64,000 nt of DNA. It comes from Selenomonadaceae bacterium (GTDB lineage Bacteria; Bacillota; Negativicutes; Selenomonadales; Selenomonadaceae). This document shows positions 23,566 through 31,053 of this stretch, piece after piece; position 1 is the stretch's first letter; every line of letters starts with the position of its first letter. Position numbers and translations under genes: made by a program. Below the pieces are notes generated by a model that did not search any database, was not told the DNA's origin, and saw only the letters and a list, made by a program, of their open reading frames with translations. The stretch spans positions 33,845 to 97,844 of the forward strand of contig JAFXTD010000033.1 of the NCBI GenBank assembly GCA_017535925.1, written 5' to 3'.

Positions 23566-25932
23566 TCAGTTGAGTTCGATACGCTCGGAAATATTTTCGT
23601 CGGACAATTCGTTTTCGCTGTGAGCAATTTGATATTCAATGACGTTGGACTTCACGGCGCGAATAAAAACGGTCGCGTCTTCGTCTTGAGTGTCGAGATT
23701 GATTGTGATTCGTTTGGCTTTTTGAATATCCATTTGATTCGAGACGGCTTCGGGGAGATTGGTATAGAAAATGTCGAAGTTGTCGCCGGCGTCGATGAAA
23801 GGATACCACACGTTGAATTTGGTATTGCGGTCAATGACGGTTTTGAACTTGCGCTTCTTGTTCCTGCCGACGTAGCAACCGAAGGGCGTCTTGGAAGAAT
23901 CGGGAGTGATATGTTTGGTTTGAATGTTGCCGCCCGCTCTTGAAAGCAACAAACCGAACGCCACGCCCGTCTTGCCTGTCGGGGCAGCCAAATCGGTGCG
24001 AATTTTTATGCCGCGTGCCTTTTGAATTTCGTGAGCCTCATTGGTGCCGAGCGCAGGATAAATTTTGAATTGCGGAGCCCTGCCGAAGAATCCGAAGAGA
24101 ATATCCGCTTGAGACTTTTCGCCGTCGCGATTGACGGGAATTTTTTTTACGGTTTCGCTCAAGACAATTTGGTCGTCGCTGTTGTCCATGTCGCCGAGCC
24201 AAACTTCAAGCCCTTTGTCGTCGCGGCGATAGATACTTCCGCTTTGCATGAAGAAATTATCTTTGAGTTCGTAGCCGACTTTGAGCCGCCCGTTCTTGAA
24301 AGGATTTTCGTCATCGGCGAGGCGCGTGTCTTCGGCGGGCGAAATGTATTCCGTGAAAAGTTCCTTGACCAATTTTGACTTCGAGGAATTGCCCGCGAGG
24401 AAGATTGAAATTTCGTCAATTTCTTGAAGCGGTTTGATTTTGCGAAGAGAATTCTTGCCTGCCTTCTCAAAAGCTTCCTTCATTGAAATGAAAAAATTTT
24501 TTATGCCGGCTTTGATTCGTTCGCGCAAAATTCCTTGCAAGTCGATTGAGGCATCCAAGCTGACATTTTTGATAAGTTGTCCGTCGTCGCGGAAGAGATT
24601 CACTTCGACGAAACCGCCCGCCAAAATTTCTTGCGCGTCGTCGGATTCGGGAGCCTCCCACACGGGGCGAAGTTTCTCAACCAGCGCGTGCATGTTCGCA
24701 TGAGCCTCTTGCGAATCTTTTATCAAAGCCTCCGAGCCCGCGAAACTTTTTTTGTCAGCCGCCCACGTGAAAGGAATTTTTCCCGCCTCGACAATCAAGC
24801 GATCTTGATTCGCCTTGAAGACTTCAAACGCCAAAAGTTTCAAAAGATTTTCGCCGCCCAAAGTTCTGTCGCCGTTCTCGCCGAAATGCACAAGCAGATA
24901 ATCGTAGCGGTCGTTGGGTGATTCGCGCAAGAAACCGAAATCAAAATCGGTGGTGCCGCCGCCGATATCGAACACCGCGTAATAAATTTCCTCCTCGCCC
25001 GAAGGGTCGAAGCCGTATTCTTGCAGAGCCGTTATCGCGTAAGCCGCTGCCTCACTTGCGCCCTCGCGGACAGAAAATTTTTTCATGACAGCCTCGTTTG
25101 AAAGCAAAGCAGTCGGCAAAGATTTTTTCAAGCCGCGCTCAAAGCACAGCCGCATTTTTTCACGAATTGCTTTATCGTAAGTCACGGGGAACGACAAAAT
25201 GTAATTCAAGAAAATATGTTTCTCTTGCTGCATGTTGTTTATGAAGACGCCCAGATAATACGCGTAAATTTCCAGCGGATTGATTTCGTCTTCGGCAAGT
25301 TCGGAAAAGGGCGCAAGCTGTGTAATAAATTTTTTTTCATCGCGCAACATGAATTGAGTTTTCGAGCCGCACCAATATTTTAAATCGGTCAGGAACGAAT
25401 AAAATTTTTCGGAGCCGCCGCTGATCATATTTTCAAACGCGGCATGAGAAACTTTCACGTCGCTCCATTTTGTAAAGGGTCGCCCTTCGCGCCAATAGTA
25501 AGCCGTCAAAAAATTTTCTATGTCAATGAACTGAATCAGCGTCGGGTTCTCGTAATTCGCGGAAAAATTTATTCCTTGACGATAGGAACCGCTTCCGACT
25601 TGCAACGGCAGAAATTGCGAATGTTCGTTTTCGTAAATGACGACGGTGCGGCTTGTTCCGAAGTCAATCGCAACGATTCCTGTTGAAACGTCATCTGCCG
25701 GATCGCGTGCCACAAAATTTTCTTCGAGAGGAATTTCCTTGCCGCCTTCTTGGTCGAAGTCCCACAAATCCCAATGCCCGCGATTCGGATCGAACAAAAT
25801 ATTTTCGTCGTAAGGGTCGAGCCCTGCGCGGTCGCTGTCACAGTTGAGCAGGAAAGTTTTCAATCGGTCGGCGTCGCCGAAAAGTTTTTGATTTTCTTCC
25901 GAGACTTTCACGCCGTTTATAATTCTTGTCAC
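23566..25932 (-). CDS. Divergent Hsp70/actin-fold ATPase
   Basis: 788 residues. An N-terminal extension of about 85 residues precedes the ATPase fold: phosphate-1 GIVAIDFGTSRTVVIYEN, phosphate-2 YYAVFDIGGGTTDFDFG and adenosine-type IFLAGNSSKSKLVKELF near 520. A C-terminal region of some 240 residues replaces the usual DnaK substrate domain and shows no recognised motif. No DnaJ, GrpE or known partner is adjacent. It resembles stand-alone Hsp70-like proteins of unknown client. The gene stands alone with its own promoter. Confidence 0.75.
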   Translation of the reverse strand: MTRIINGVKVSEENQKLFGDADRLKTFLLNCDSDRAGLDPYDENILFDPNRGHWDLWDFDQEGGKEIPLEENFVARDPADDVSTGIVAIDFGTSRTVVIYENEHSQFLPLQVGSGSYRQGINFSANYENPTLIQFIDIENFLTAYYWREGRPFTKWSDVKVSHAAFENMISGGSEKFYSFLTDLKYWCGSKTQFMLRDEKKFITQLAPFSELAEDEINPLEIYAYYLGVFINNMQQEKHIFLNYILSFPVTYDKAIREKMRLCFERGLKKSLPTALLSNEAVMKKFSVREGASEAAAYAITALQEYGFDPSGEEEIYYAVFDIGGGTTDFDFGFLRESPNDRYDYLLVHFGENGDRTLGGENLLKLLAFEVFKANQDRLIVEAGKIPFTWAADKKSFAGSEALIKDSQEAHANMHALVEKLRPVWEAPESDDAQEILAGGFVEVNLFRDDGQLIKNVSLDASIDLQGILRERIKAGIKNFFISMKEAFEKAGKNSLRKIKPLQEIDEISIFLAGNSSKSKLVKELFTEYISPAEDTRLADDENPFKNGRLKVGYELKDNFFMQSGSIYRRDDKGLEVWLGDMDNSDDQIVLSETVKKIPVNRDGEKSQADILFGFFGRAPQFKIYPALGTNEAHEIQKARGIKIRTDLAAPTGKTGVAFGLLLSRAGGNIQTKHITPDSSKTPFGCYVGRNKKRKFKTVIDRNTKFNVWYPFIDAGDNFDIFYTNLPEAVSNQMDIQKAKRITINLDTQDEDATVFIRAVKSNVIEYQIAHSENELSDENISERIELN

Positions 25933-25964
25933 AATCTCATCTCCTTTTAGCTTAAAGCTGAATA

Positions 25965-25993
25965 ATTATATCACAAAGGAAAAGATTGTCGCG
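25965..25993 (-). promoter_or_regulatory. Predicted extended -10 promoter of the Hsp70-like gene
   Basis: On the minus strand GCGACA (25993-25988), 17 bp, then TGATATAAT with -10 TATAAT at 25970-25965. No CIRCE-like inverted repeat was seen, so there is no sign of HrcA control. Confidence 0.55.
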
Positions 25994-26002
25994 CAGGAAA
26001 AA

Positions 26003-26030
26003 ATAAAATGCCTCCCTTGACCGGGAGGCG
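26003..26030 (-). terminator. Terminator after purA
   Basis: GCCTCCC (26011-26017) pairs with GGGAGGC (26024-26030). On the minus strand it is followed by a T-rich tail. Confidence 0.88.
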
Positions 26031-26054
26031 TTTATCGGAAAAATTTTTATTCAA

Positions 26055-27338
26055 TCAGAAAATATTTTCGAGGACAATCGTTTGGTCGCGATTGGCTCCG
26101 ACGCTGACGATACCCAACTTAATGCCCGTGACTTGAGCCATGCGTTCAAGATATTTTTTTGCATTGGCGGGCAAGTCTTCATAGCGGCGGATTTTTGAAA
26201 TGTCGCTTTTCCAACCCGCAAAAGTTTCATAGACGGGCTCGACCTTCGCCAAAACTTTCAAGCTCGCGGGAATTTCATTGATAATTTTGCCGTCGATTTT
26301 GTAAGCCGTGCACATTTTAATTTCGTCGAAGCCGTCGAGGATGTCAAGGCGCGTGACCGCCATATAATCGGTGCCGGAAAGTTGCCCCGCGTATTTCACG
26401 ACGCAAGCATCAAGCCAACCCGTCCTGCGCGGGCGACCCGTGACGGTTCCGAATTCGTGTCCCGCATTGCGAAGTTTATCGCCGATAGCGTTGAGCTGTT
26501 CGGTCGGGAAGGGACCTTCGCCGACGCGTGTGCAATAAGCTTTGACGACGCCGACGACCTTATCAATTTTTTTCGGAGCAACACCCGCACCGATACCTAC
26601 ACCGCCCGAAATAGGATGGCTGCTCGTGACGAAAGGATAAGTGCCGTAATCGATGTCAAGCATTGTAGCCTGCGCGCCCTCGAAGAGAATTTTCTTGCCC
26701 GCGTCGATTTGAGCATTGAGCAAAGTAATCGTATCGCAGACGAAAGGACGGAGCCTCTCGGCGTAGCCTTCATACTCGCGGATAATTTCTTCGGCGTCAA
26801 GCGGCGCGTGATTGTAAACTTTTTCCAGAATCAAATTTTTAATCTTGAGCACGTCGCGAACTTTTTTTGCAAATTCCTCGCGGTCAATCAAATCGCAAAC
26901 GCGAATTCCGATTCTGTCAGCCTTATCGATATAGCAGGGGCCAATGCCGCGTTTGGTCGTGCCGATTTTGTTTGAGCCGCGAAGTTCCTCGTTGAGTTCG
27001 TCGAAAAGCTTGTGCCAAGGCATGACGACATGAGCGCGATTGGAAAGTTTTATGTTGGAGGTATCGATGCCGCGCCTCTGCATGTTATCAATTTCTTCAA
27101 GGAGGCATTGCGGGTCGAGGACAACGCCGTTGCCGATAACGCAAGTGGTGCCCTTATACAAAATGCCCGACGGCAAGAGACGAAGTTTATATTCCTCGCC
27201 GCCGACGGAAACTGTGTGTCCGGCATTGGAGCCGCCCTGAAATCTGACAACCGTGTCTGCCTGCTGTGCAAGATAGTCGACGATTTTGCCTTTGCCTTCG
27301 TCGCCCCATTGCGCGCCGCTTATAACCACCGTTGACAA
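26055..27338 (-). CDS. purA: Adenylosuccinate synthetase
   Basis: 427 residues with GAQWGDEGKGKIVDYLA at the N-terminus, GGSNAGHTV, the conserved TTKRGIGPCYIDK, and GRPRRTGWLD near the C-terminal part. It commits IMP to AMP synthesis using GTP and aspartate. TTG 27338 was chosen as start: it stands 8 bases after AAGGAG and gives the family's usual MSTVVISGAQWG beginning. A GTG three codons upstream is too close to the ribosome binding site. It is the last gene of a purE-unknown-purA unit. Confidence 0.96.
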   Translation of the reverse strand: MSTVVISGAQWGDEGKGKIVDYLAQQADTVVRFQGGSNAGHTVSVGGEEYKLRLLPSGILYKGTTCVIGNGVVLDPQCLLEEIDNMQRRGIDTSNIKLSNRAHVVMPWHKLFDELNEELRGSNKIGTTKRGIGPCYIDKADRIGIRVCDLIDREEFAKKVRDVLKIKNLILEKVYNHAPLDAEEIIREYEGYAERLRPFVCDTITLLNAQIDAGKKILFEGAQATMLDIDYGTYPFVTSSHPISGGVGIGAGVAPKKIDKVVGVVKAYCTRVGEGPFPTEQLNAIGDKLRNAGHEFGTVTGRPRRTGWLDACVVKYAGQLSGTDYMAVTRLDILDGFDEIKMCTAYKIDGKIINEIPASLKVLAKVEPVYETFAGWKSDISKIRRYEDLPANAKKYLERMAQVTGIKLGIVSVGANRDQTIVLENIF

Positions 27339-27350
27339 TTTTATCACTCC

Positions 27351-27707
27351 TTAACGATTTTCATTAACGTACTTGCGCATGAACTGAATCGTGTTATCGC
27401 TTATGACATTGTCTTTCTTTTCGTAGTTGATGATTCTGAAGAGCATGCCTACGCGCTCGATAATGGGCTTGTTGCGTGTGCGGAAAGTTTCGCCGTTAAT
27501 CGTGAGGTCGACGCTGTCCACCGAACGCATACGATAGGAAACGCCCAGCAAATCTTTTCCCGTGCTTCCGTCGGGCAACAACTCTTTGATAATGTAACGA
27601 TATTCCATGTCGCCGACGGCGGTCGTCCAAGTCAATTCGCGGTTGAGGGCTTGGTGTGTCAATACGCCGATATACTCGCGAATAATTTCGTGTGTTCTGG
27701 TATTCAT
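27351..27707 (-). CDS. Conserved-looking protein of unknown function between purE and purA
   Basis: 118 residues, mixed alpha/beta, no signal peptide or membrane helix. The start ATG overlaps the purE stop (ATGA), and its ribosome binding site lies in the last codons of purE, so translation is coupled. I do not recognise the family. Charged Arg/Asp-rich strands (YRMRSVDSVDLTINGETFRTRNKP) suggest a small cytoplasmic beta protein. Position suggests a link to purine synthesis, without proof. Confidence 0.65.
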   Translation of the reverse strand: MNTRTHEIIREYIGVLTHQALNRELTWTTAVGDMEYRYIIKELLPDGSTGKDLLGVSYRMRSVDSVDLTINGETFRTRNKPIIERVGMLFRIINYEKKDNVISDNTIQFMRKYVNENR

Positions 27708-28183
27708 AATAAAACCTCCTTGAGTCGTTTATCTTTGAGTTCAATCTCTGCCGCCATTTGTTCGCGATAAGAGATTAATTTTTTTGCAAGGGTTTCGTCT
27801 TGAAGTGCGAGGATTTCCGTTGCCAAGAGCGCGGCATTTTTTGCGCCGTTGACAGCCACCGTTGCGACGGGTATTCCGCCGGGCATTTGCACCGTGCTCA
27901 AGAGCGAATCCAAACCTTTGAACGGCTCGGAATTAATCGGGACGCCGATAACGGGTTTTGTTGTCAAGCTTGCAACGACGCCTGCCAAGTGAGCCGCCAT
28001 GCCTGCCGCCGCTATGAAAATCTGCGCGGAAGAATTTTTAACAAAGTCATGAAGTTTTTGCGGCGTGCGATGAGCAGAGGCAACCGTCACTTCCGCTTCG
28101 ACAGAAAAATTTTTCAGCGTGTCGACTGCCGCTTTCATAACGAGCCAATCGCTGTCGCTGCCCATGATTATTGCAACTTTCAT
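27704..28183 (-). CDS. purE: N5-carboxyaminoimidazole ribonucleotide mutase PurE
   Basis: 159 residues with the class I PurE fingerprint: MGSDSDW phosphate loop, SAHRTP with catalytic His, AAGMAAHLAGVVAS, and QMPGGIPVATVAV. It rearranges N5-CAIR to CAIR in purine synthesis, a step paired with PurK (not in the window). It is translationally coupled to the unknown gene and purA. Confidence 0.95.
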   Translation of the reverse strand: MKVAIIMGSDSDWLVMKAAVDTLKNFSVEAEVTVASAHRTPQKLHDFVKNSSAQIFIAAAGMAAHLAGVVASLTTKPVIGVPINSEPFKGLDSLLSTVQMPGGIPVATVAVNGAKNAALLATEILALQDETLAKKLISYREQMAAEIELKDKRLKEVLL

Positions 28184-28195
28184 TTTGTATCCTTT

Positions 28196-29020
28196 CTATT
28201 TTATTCTAACTGCAACTTGCTCCAAATCGGTGCGAGCTATGTATTCAAATTTCAAATTGTTTTCGGCGACAAATTCCATAAAAGCTTTGTATTCGCCTTC
28301 TTGCCAGCCGGGATAGTTGAAGTATTCGTCGAAGGCAATGACCGTGCCCGAAACGATTTGATTTTTCAAGTTGTCAAAGATTGTTTTCGTCGAAGAGTAC
28401 AAGTCGCAATCGACATGAATGAACGCGCAAGGCTCGGTGTGCTCTTTGACGAATTCGGGCAACGTTTCATTAAACCAGCCTTTGACGAGTCGAACGTTTT
28501 CATTGACTTGCGGAAAATTGCCGTTCAAGTTGAATGCACCTTTTTGCAAATTAAAACGCAAATCATATCGCCAAGTTTCCGGCAAACCTTCGAAGCTGTC
28601 GAAGCCGTAAACAATTTTGTCGGGTATCACTTCTGAAATTATTTTTATCGTCTCACCTTTGTAGACGCCGAACTCCAGATAAATGCCCCCCCCCGATATA
28701 CTTTGGCTATGATTGAGGACGTATTTTAAGTAATCTTTTTTGTCGTTAAAAATCTTGGTTGTATTCATGTTTTGAGCGATAAATTCCGCCGTCTGCATTC
28801 CCGCCAAACGAATCAAATGGTTTTGCAAAGCTTGACTGTTAAAAAATCTTATTGCTTGGTGCAAAATATTTTGTTGATTCGCAAGCTCTTTGCCGACAGA
28901 AATAATTTGCTCGAACAAAATTTTATTCTGCTTGACCAATTCATTGTGAAGGGCGATGTTTTCGTTGCGTAAGTCATCAATTTCTTTGTGCAATGCCTGC
29001 AATTCGTTTTGCGTGTTCAA
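28196..29020 (-). CDS. TylF/MycF-type SAM-dependent methyltransferase with coiled-coil N-terminus
   Basis: 274 residues. Residues 1-50 form a coiled coil (LHKEIDDLRNENIALHNELVKQ). The catalytic part has YLEFGVYKGETIKII (SAM-binding motif I), GFDSFEGLPETW, and metal-binding HVDCDLYSST and DEYFNYPGW, as in the TylF/MycF sugar O-methyltransferase family. Such enzymes act on sugars, often in surface glycans. The codons for SGGG just before motif I form a run of nine G (C9 on the plus strand at 28686-28694), a possible slippage site. Start ATG with GGAGG. Confidence 0.82.
   Translation of the reverse strand: MNTQNELQALHKEIDDLRNENIALHNELVKQNKILFEQIISVGKELANQQNILHQAIRFFNSQALQNHLIRLAGMQTAEFIAQNMNTTKIFNDKKDYLKYVLNHSQSISGGGIYLEFGVYKGETIKIISEVIPDKIVYGFDSFEGLPETWRYDLRFNLQKGAFNLNGNFPQVNENVRLVKGWFNETLPEFVKEHTEPCAFIHVDCDLYSSTKTIFDNLKNQIVSGTVIAFDEYFNYPGWQEGEYKAFMEFVAENNLKFEYIARTDLEQVAVRIK
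28686..28694. repeat. Nine-base C/G homopolymer in the methyltransferase gene
   Basis: C9 on the plus strand, G9 in the coding sense. A change of one or two bases would shift the frame ahead of SAM motif I. Confidence 0.9.
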
Positions 29021-29035
29021 AAAAATTTTTCCTCC

Positions 29036-29689
29036 TCAAATTTCGCCGCGTTCAATGGAAAGTTTTGCCTCCGTTAAGTTCGGATAAATCGCCGCGCAGA
29101 TTTTTTTAATCTCTTCCGTCGGCTGAACCGTGTCGGGAATCATAATCGCCGCGCCGCCCGAAGAGTTCGCCGCTCTTATTCCGTTGAAGCTGTCCTCGAA
29201 GATGTAGCAATCACTCGGCGCAAGATTTAATTTCTTCGCGGCAAGCAGGAAAATATCGGGCGCGGGTTTGCCGTTTGAAACCATATCGCCGCCAACCAAA
29301 ACTTCAAAGCAATCGCGCAAATCGGAGCGTGTCAAATTTTTTTCAATGACTTCGACGGGCGCGGAACTTGCAACCGCCATTTTAACTTCCGCCGCTTGAA
29401 AGAATTTCAAAATTTCTTCGACGCCCGCCATAAGCTCAAGATTTTTTTCGGCAGCCGCACGGACTTCCTCAAGCACACGAGCAAGGTAAGCTTCGGCGTC
29501 AATGTTCGGATAAAATCTTCTTATGATTTGCAAAGACTCTTCGCCCAAATTCGTGCCGCTTATCGCCGTCGGAAGTTCATAATTTTTTTCTTCGCCGATT
29601 TCTTCAGCAACGTCAAGCCAAGCCTGCCGATAAAGTTTTTCCGTGTCGAAGAGCGTGCCGTCCATGTCGAAAATCGCTCCGCGTTTCAT
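29036..29689 (-). CDS. HAD-family phosphatase / beta-phosphoglucomutase-like
   Basis: 217 residues: motif I FDMDGTLFDTE (nucleophile and acid Asp), motif II VASSAP, motif III Lys in SNGKPAPDIF and motif IV FEDSFNGIRAA. A helical cap lies after motif I. The closest pattern is beta-phosphoglucomutase or small-sugar phosphatase; the substrate is unknown. ATG 29689 was preferred over an in-frame TTG two codons upstream because AGGTG is correctly spaced. Confidence 0.85.
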   Translation of the reverse strand: MKRGAIFDMDGTLFDTEKLYRQAWLDVAEEIGEEKNYELPTAISGTNLGEESLQIIRRFYPNIDAEAYLARVLEEVRAAAEKNLELMAGVEEILKFFQAAEVKMAVASSAPVEVIEKNLTRSDLRDCFEVLVGGDMVSNGKPAPDIFLLAAKKLNLAPSDCYIFEDSFNGIRAANSSGGAAIMIPDTVQPTEEIKKICAAIYPNLTEAKLSIERGEI

Positions 29690-29770
29690 GCCCAATCACC
29701 TCGAAGGAATAATATCAATTTTCAAGCCGTCAAGCAAGAAAAATTTTTCTGCCGCGCCCGCAACTTGATA

Positions 29771-29798
29771 TTTGCAATTCTGAAAATTTATGCTATCA
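29771..29798 (+). promoter_or_regulatory. Predicted promoter of pfkA copy 2
   Basis: TTGCAA (29771-29776), 16 bp, TATCAT (29793-29798), 66 bases before the start codon. Confidence 0.5.
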
Positions 29799-29863
29799 TT
29801 GGCGAGGAAAAAACTTCGGCATTGACGCCGATTAAGGGTATTTTGGCAGGAGGGGATTCGGAT

Positions 29864-30826
29864 ATGCTGAAAAGTATTGCAGTAATGACATCGGGCGGCG
29901 ACAGTCCCGGTATGAACGCGGCGGTTCGTGCAGTCACTCGCACGGCACTTCATCAAGGCGTAAAAGTTTGGGGAATTCGCGGCGGCTATCACGGCATGCT
30001 CGACGAGGAAATGTTCGAGATGCAATCCAAAGACGTTGCCGACATCATTCAACGCGGCGGAACATTTTTGGGAACGGCTCGTTGCAGACGTTTTGCCACG
30101 CCCGAAGGTCGTATGCTCGGCTATAAAAATTTGGTCGACCGCGGCATTCAAGGTTTGGTTGTTGTCGGCGGCGACGGCTCTCTGCGCGGCGCGTCAATCT
30201 TGAGCCAAGAAACGGGCATTCCGATTGTCGGTCTTCCCGGCACAATCGACAACGACGTTTGGGGCTCCGAATATACAATCGGTTGCGACACGGCGGCCAA
30301 CACAATTATCGACGCGATTAACAAACTTCGTGACACCGCCTCTGCTCACCGCAGGACAATCGTCCTTGAAGTCATGGGGCGCAACTCCGGTTGGCTCGCT
30401 ATGGTCTCCGGCATTTCCGGCGGCGCGGAATATATTCTCGTCCCCGAAGAGGAATACGACCTCGACGAAATGTGCGAAGAGATGAAACAAGCTTACGAGG
30501 CGGGCAAGCGTTATATCCTCGTCGTCGTGGCTGAAGGAGCGGGCAAAGGTCACGAAATCGGAAAGATTATCGCGGAAAAGACGGGGCTCGATACTCGCGT
30601 TTCCAAACTCGGTCACATTCAACGCGGCGGCTCCCCGACCGTTATCGACCGTGTCAATGCAAGCCGTCTCGGTGAACACGCGGCTCTTGCAATCATTTCC
30701 GGCTTGAGCGATATTGTCTTCGGATTCAATCGCGGGCACGTCGTCTCGATTAATCTGCATGACGCCGTTAATAACAAGAAACGTCTCAATCCCGAATTCA
30801 TGCGTCTGGCTCGGGTGCTTGCGTAA
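29864..30826 (+). CDS. pfkA2: ATP-dependent 6-phosphofructokinase, copy 2
   Basis: 320 residues, the same length as copy 1 and very similar throughout. TSGGDSPGMNAA, VVGGDGSLRGA, PGTIDND, EVMGRNSGW and GHIQRGGSPTV are present. GGDGS indicates ATP rather than pyrophosphate use. ATG 29864 follows AGGAGGGG; the longer upstream frame has no family similarity. It has its own promoter and terminator, so it is regulated separately from copy 1. Confidence 0.96.
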   Translation: MLKSIAVMTSGGDSPGMNAAVRAVTRTALHQGVKVWGIRGGYHGMLDEEMFEMQSKDVADIIQRGGTFLGTARCRRFATPEGRMLGYKNLVDRGIQGLVVVGGDGSLRGASILSQETGIPIVGLPGTIDNDVWGSEYTIGCDTAANTIIDAINKLRDTASAHRRTIVLEVMGRNSGWLAMVSGISGGAEYILVPEEEYDLDEMCEEMKQAYEAGKRYILVVVAEGAGKGHEIGKIIAEKTGLDTRVSKLGHIQRGGSPTVIDRVNASRLGEHAALAIISGLSDIVFGFNRGHVVSINLHDAVNNKKRLNPEFMRLARVLA

Positions 30827-30844
30827 AATTTTTTCTTCCGAAAT

Positions 30845-30877
30845 AAAAAATCCCTCTCTGCATTCGGGAGGGATTTT
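30845..30877 (+). terminator. Terminator after pfkA copy 2
   Basis: AAAATCCCTC (30847-30856) pairs with GAGGGATTTT (30868-30877). Confidence 0.82.
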
Positions 30878-30881
30878 CTGT

Positions 30882-30910
30882 TTGACAAAAATTTTTTCTT
30901 GTGCTAACTT
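30882..30910 (+). promoter_or_regulatory. Predicted promoter for the 649-residue protein gene
   Basis: TTGACA (30882-30887), 17 bp, TAACTT (30905-30910). It follows the pfkA2 terminator directly and leaves a leader of about 135 nucleotides. Confidence 0.55.
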
Positions 30911-30963
30911 AAGCGCGATTAATCGAATAGAAAATTTTCGGCAAAGGAAGTTCCTGTTCTTAG

Positions 30964-31041
30964 ATGAAAATCAGCCTTCGGGCGTCTTTACTTCCCGCCG
31001 ATAAAGCAGGGGCTGTCGTCGACTGCCCTTGTTTGCGTTAA
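30964..31041 (+). CDS. Possible 25-residue leader peptide
   Basis: An ATG-initiated frame, MKISLRASLLPADKAGAVVD followed by CPCLR and TAA, fills most of the leader of the next gene. Its stop codon lies in the TAAGGAGG ribosome binding site of that gene, an arrangement used for translational coupling. The AAAGGAAG upstream is rather far, so translation is uncertain. Confidence 0.35.
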   Translation: MKISLRASLLPADKAGAVVDCPCLR

Positions 31042-31053
31042 GGAGGTCTCGCT

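Noticed and set aside
30911..31053. Known riboswitch in the long leader of the 649-residue protein gene
   Set aside because: No conserved core of a riboswitch class was recognised; a short leader frame explains the region at least as well.
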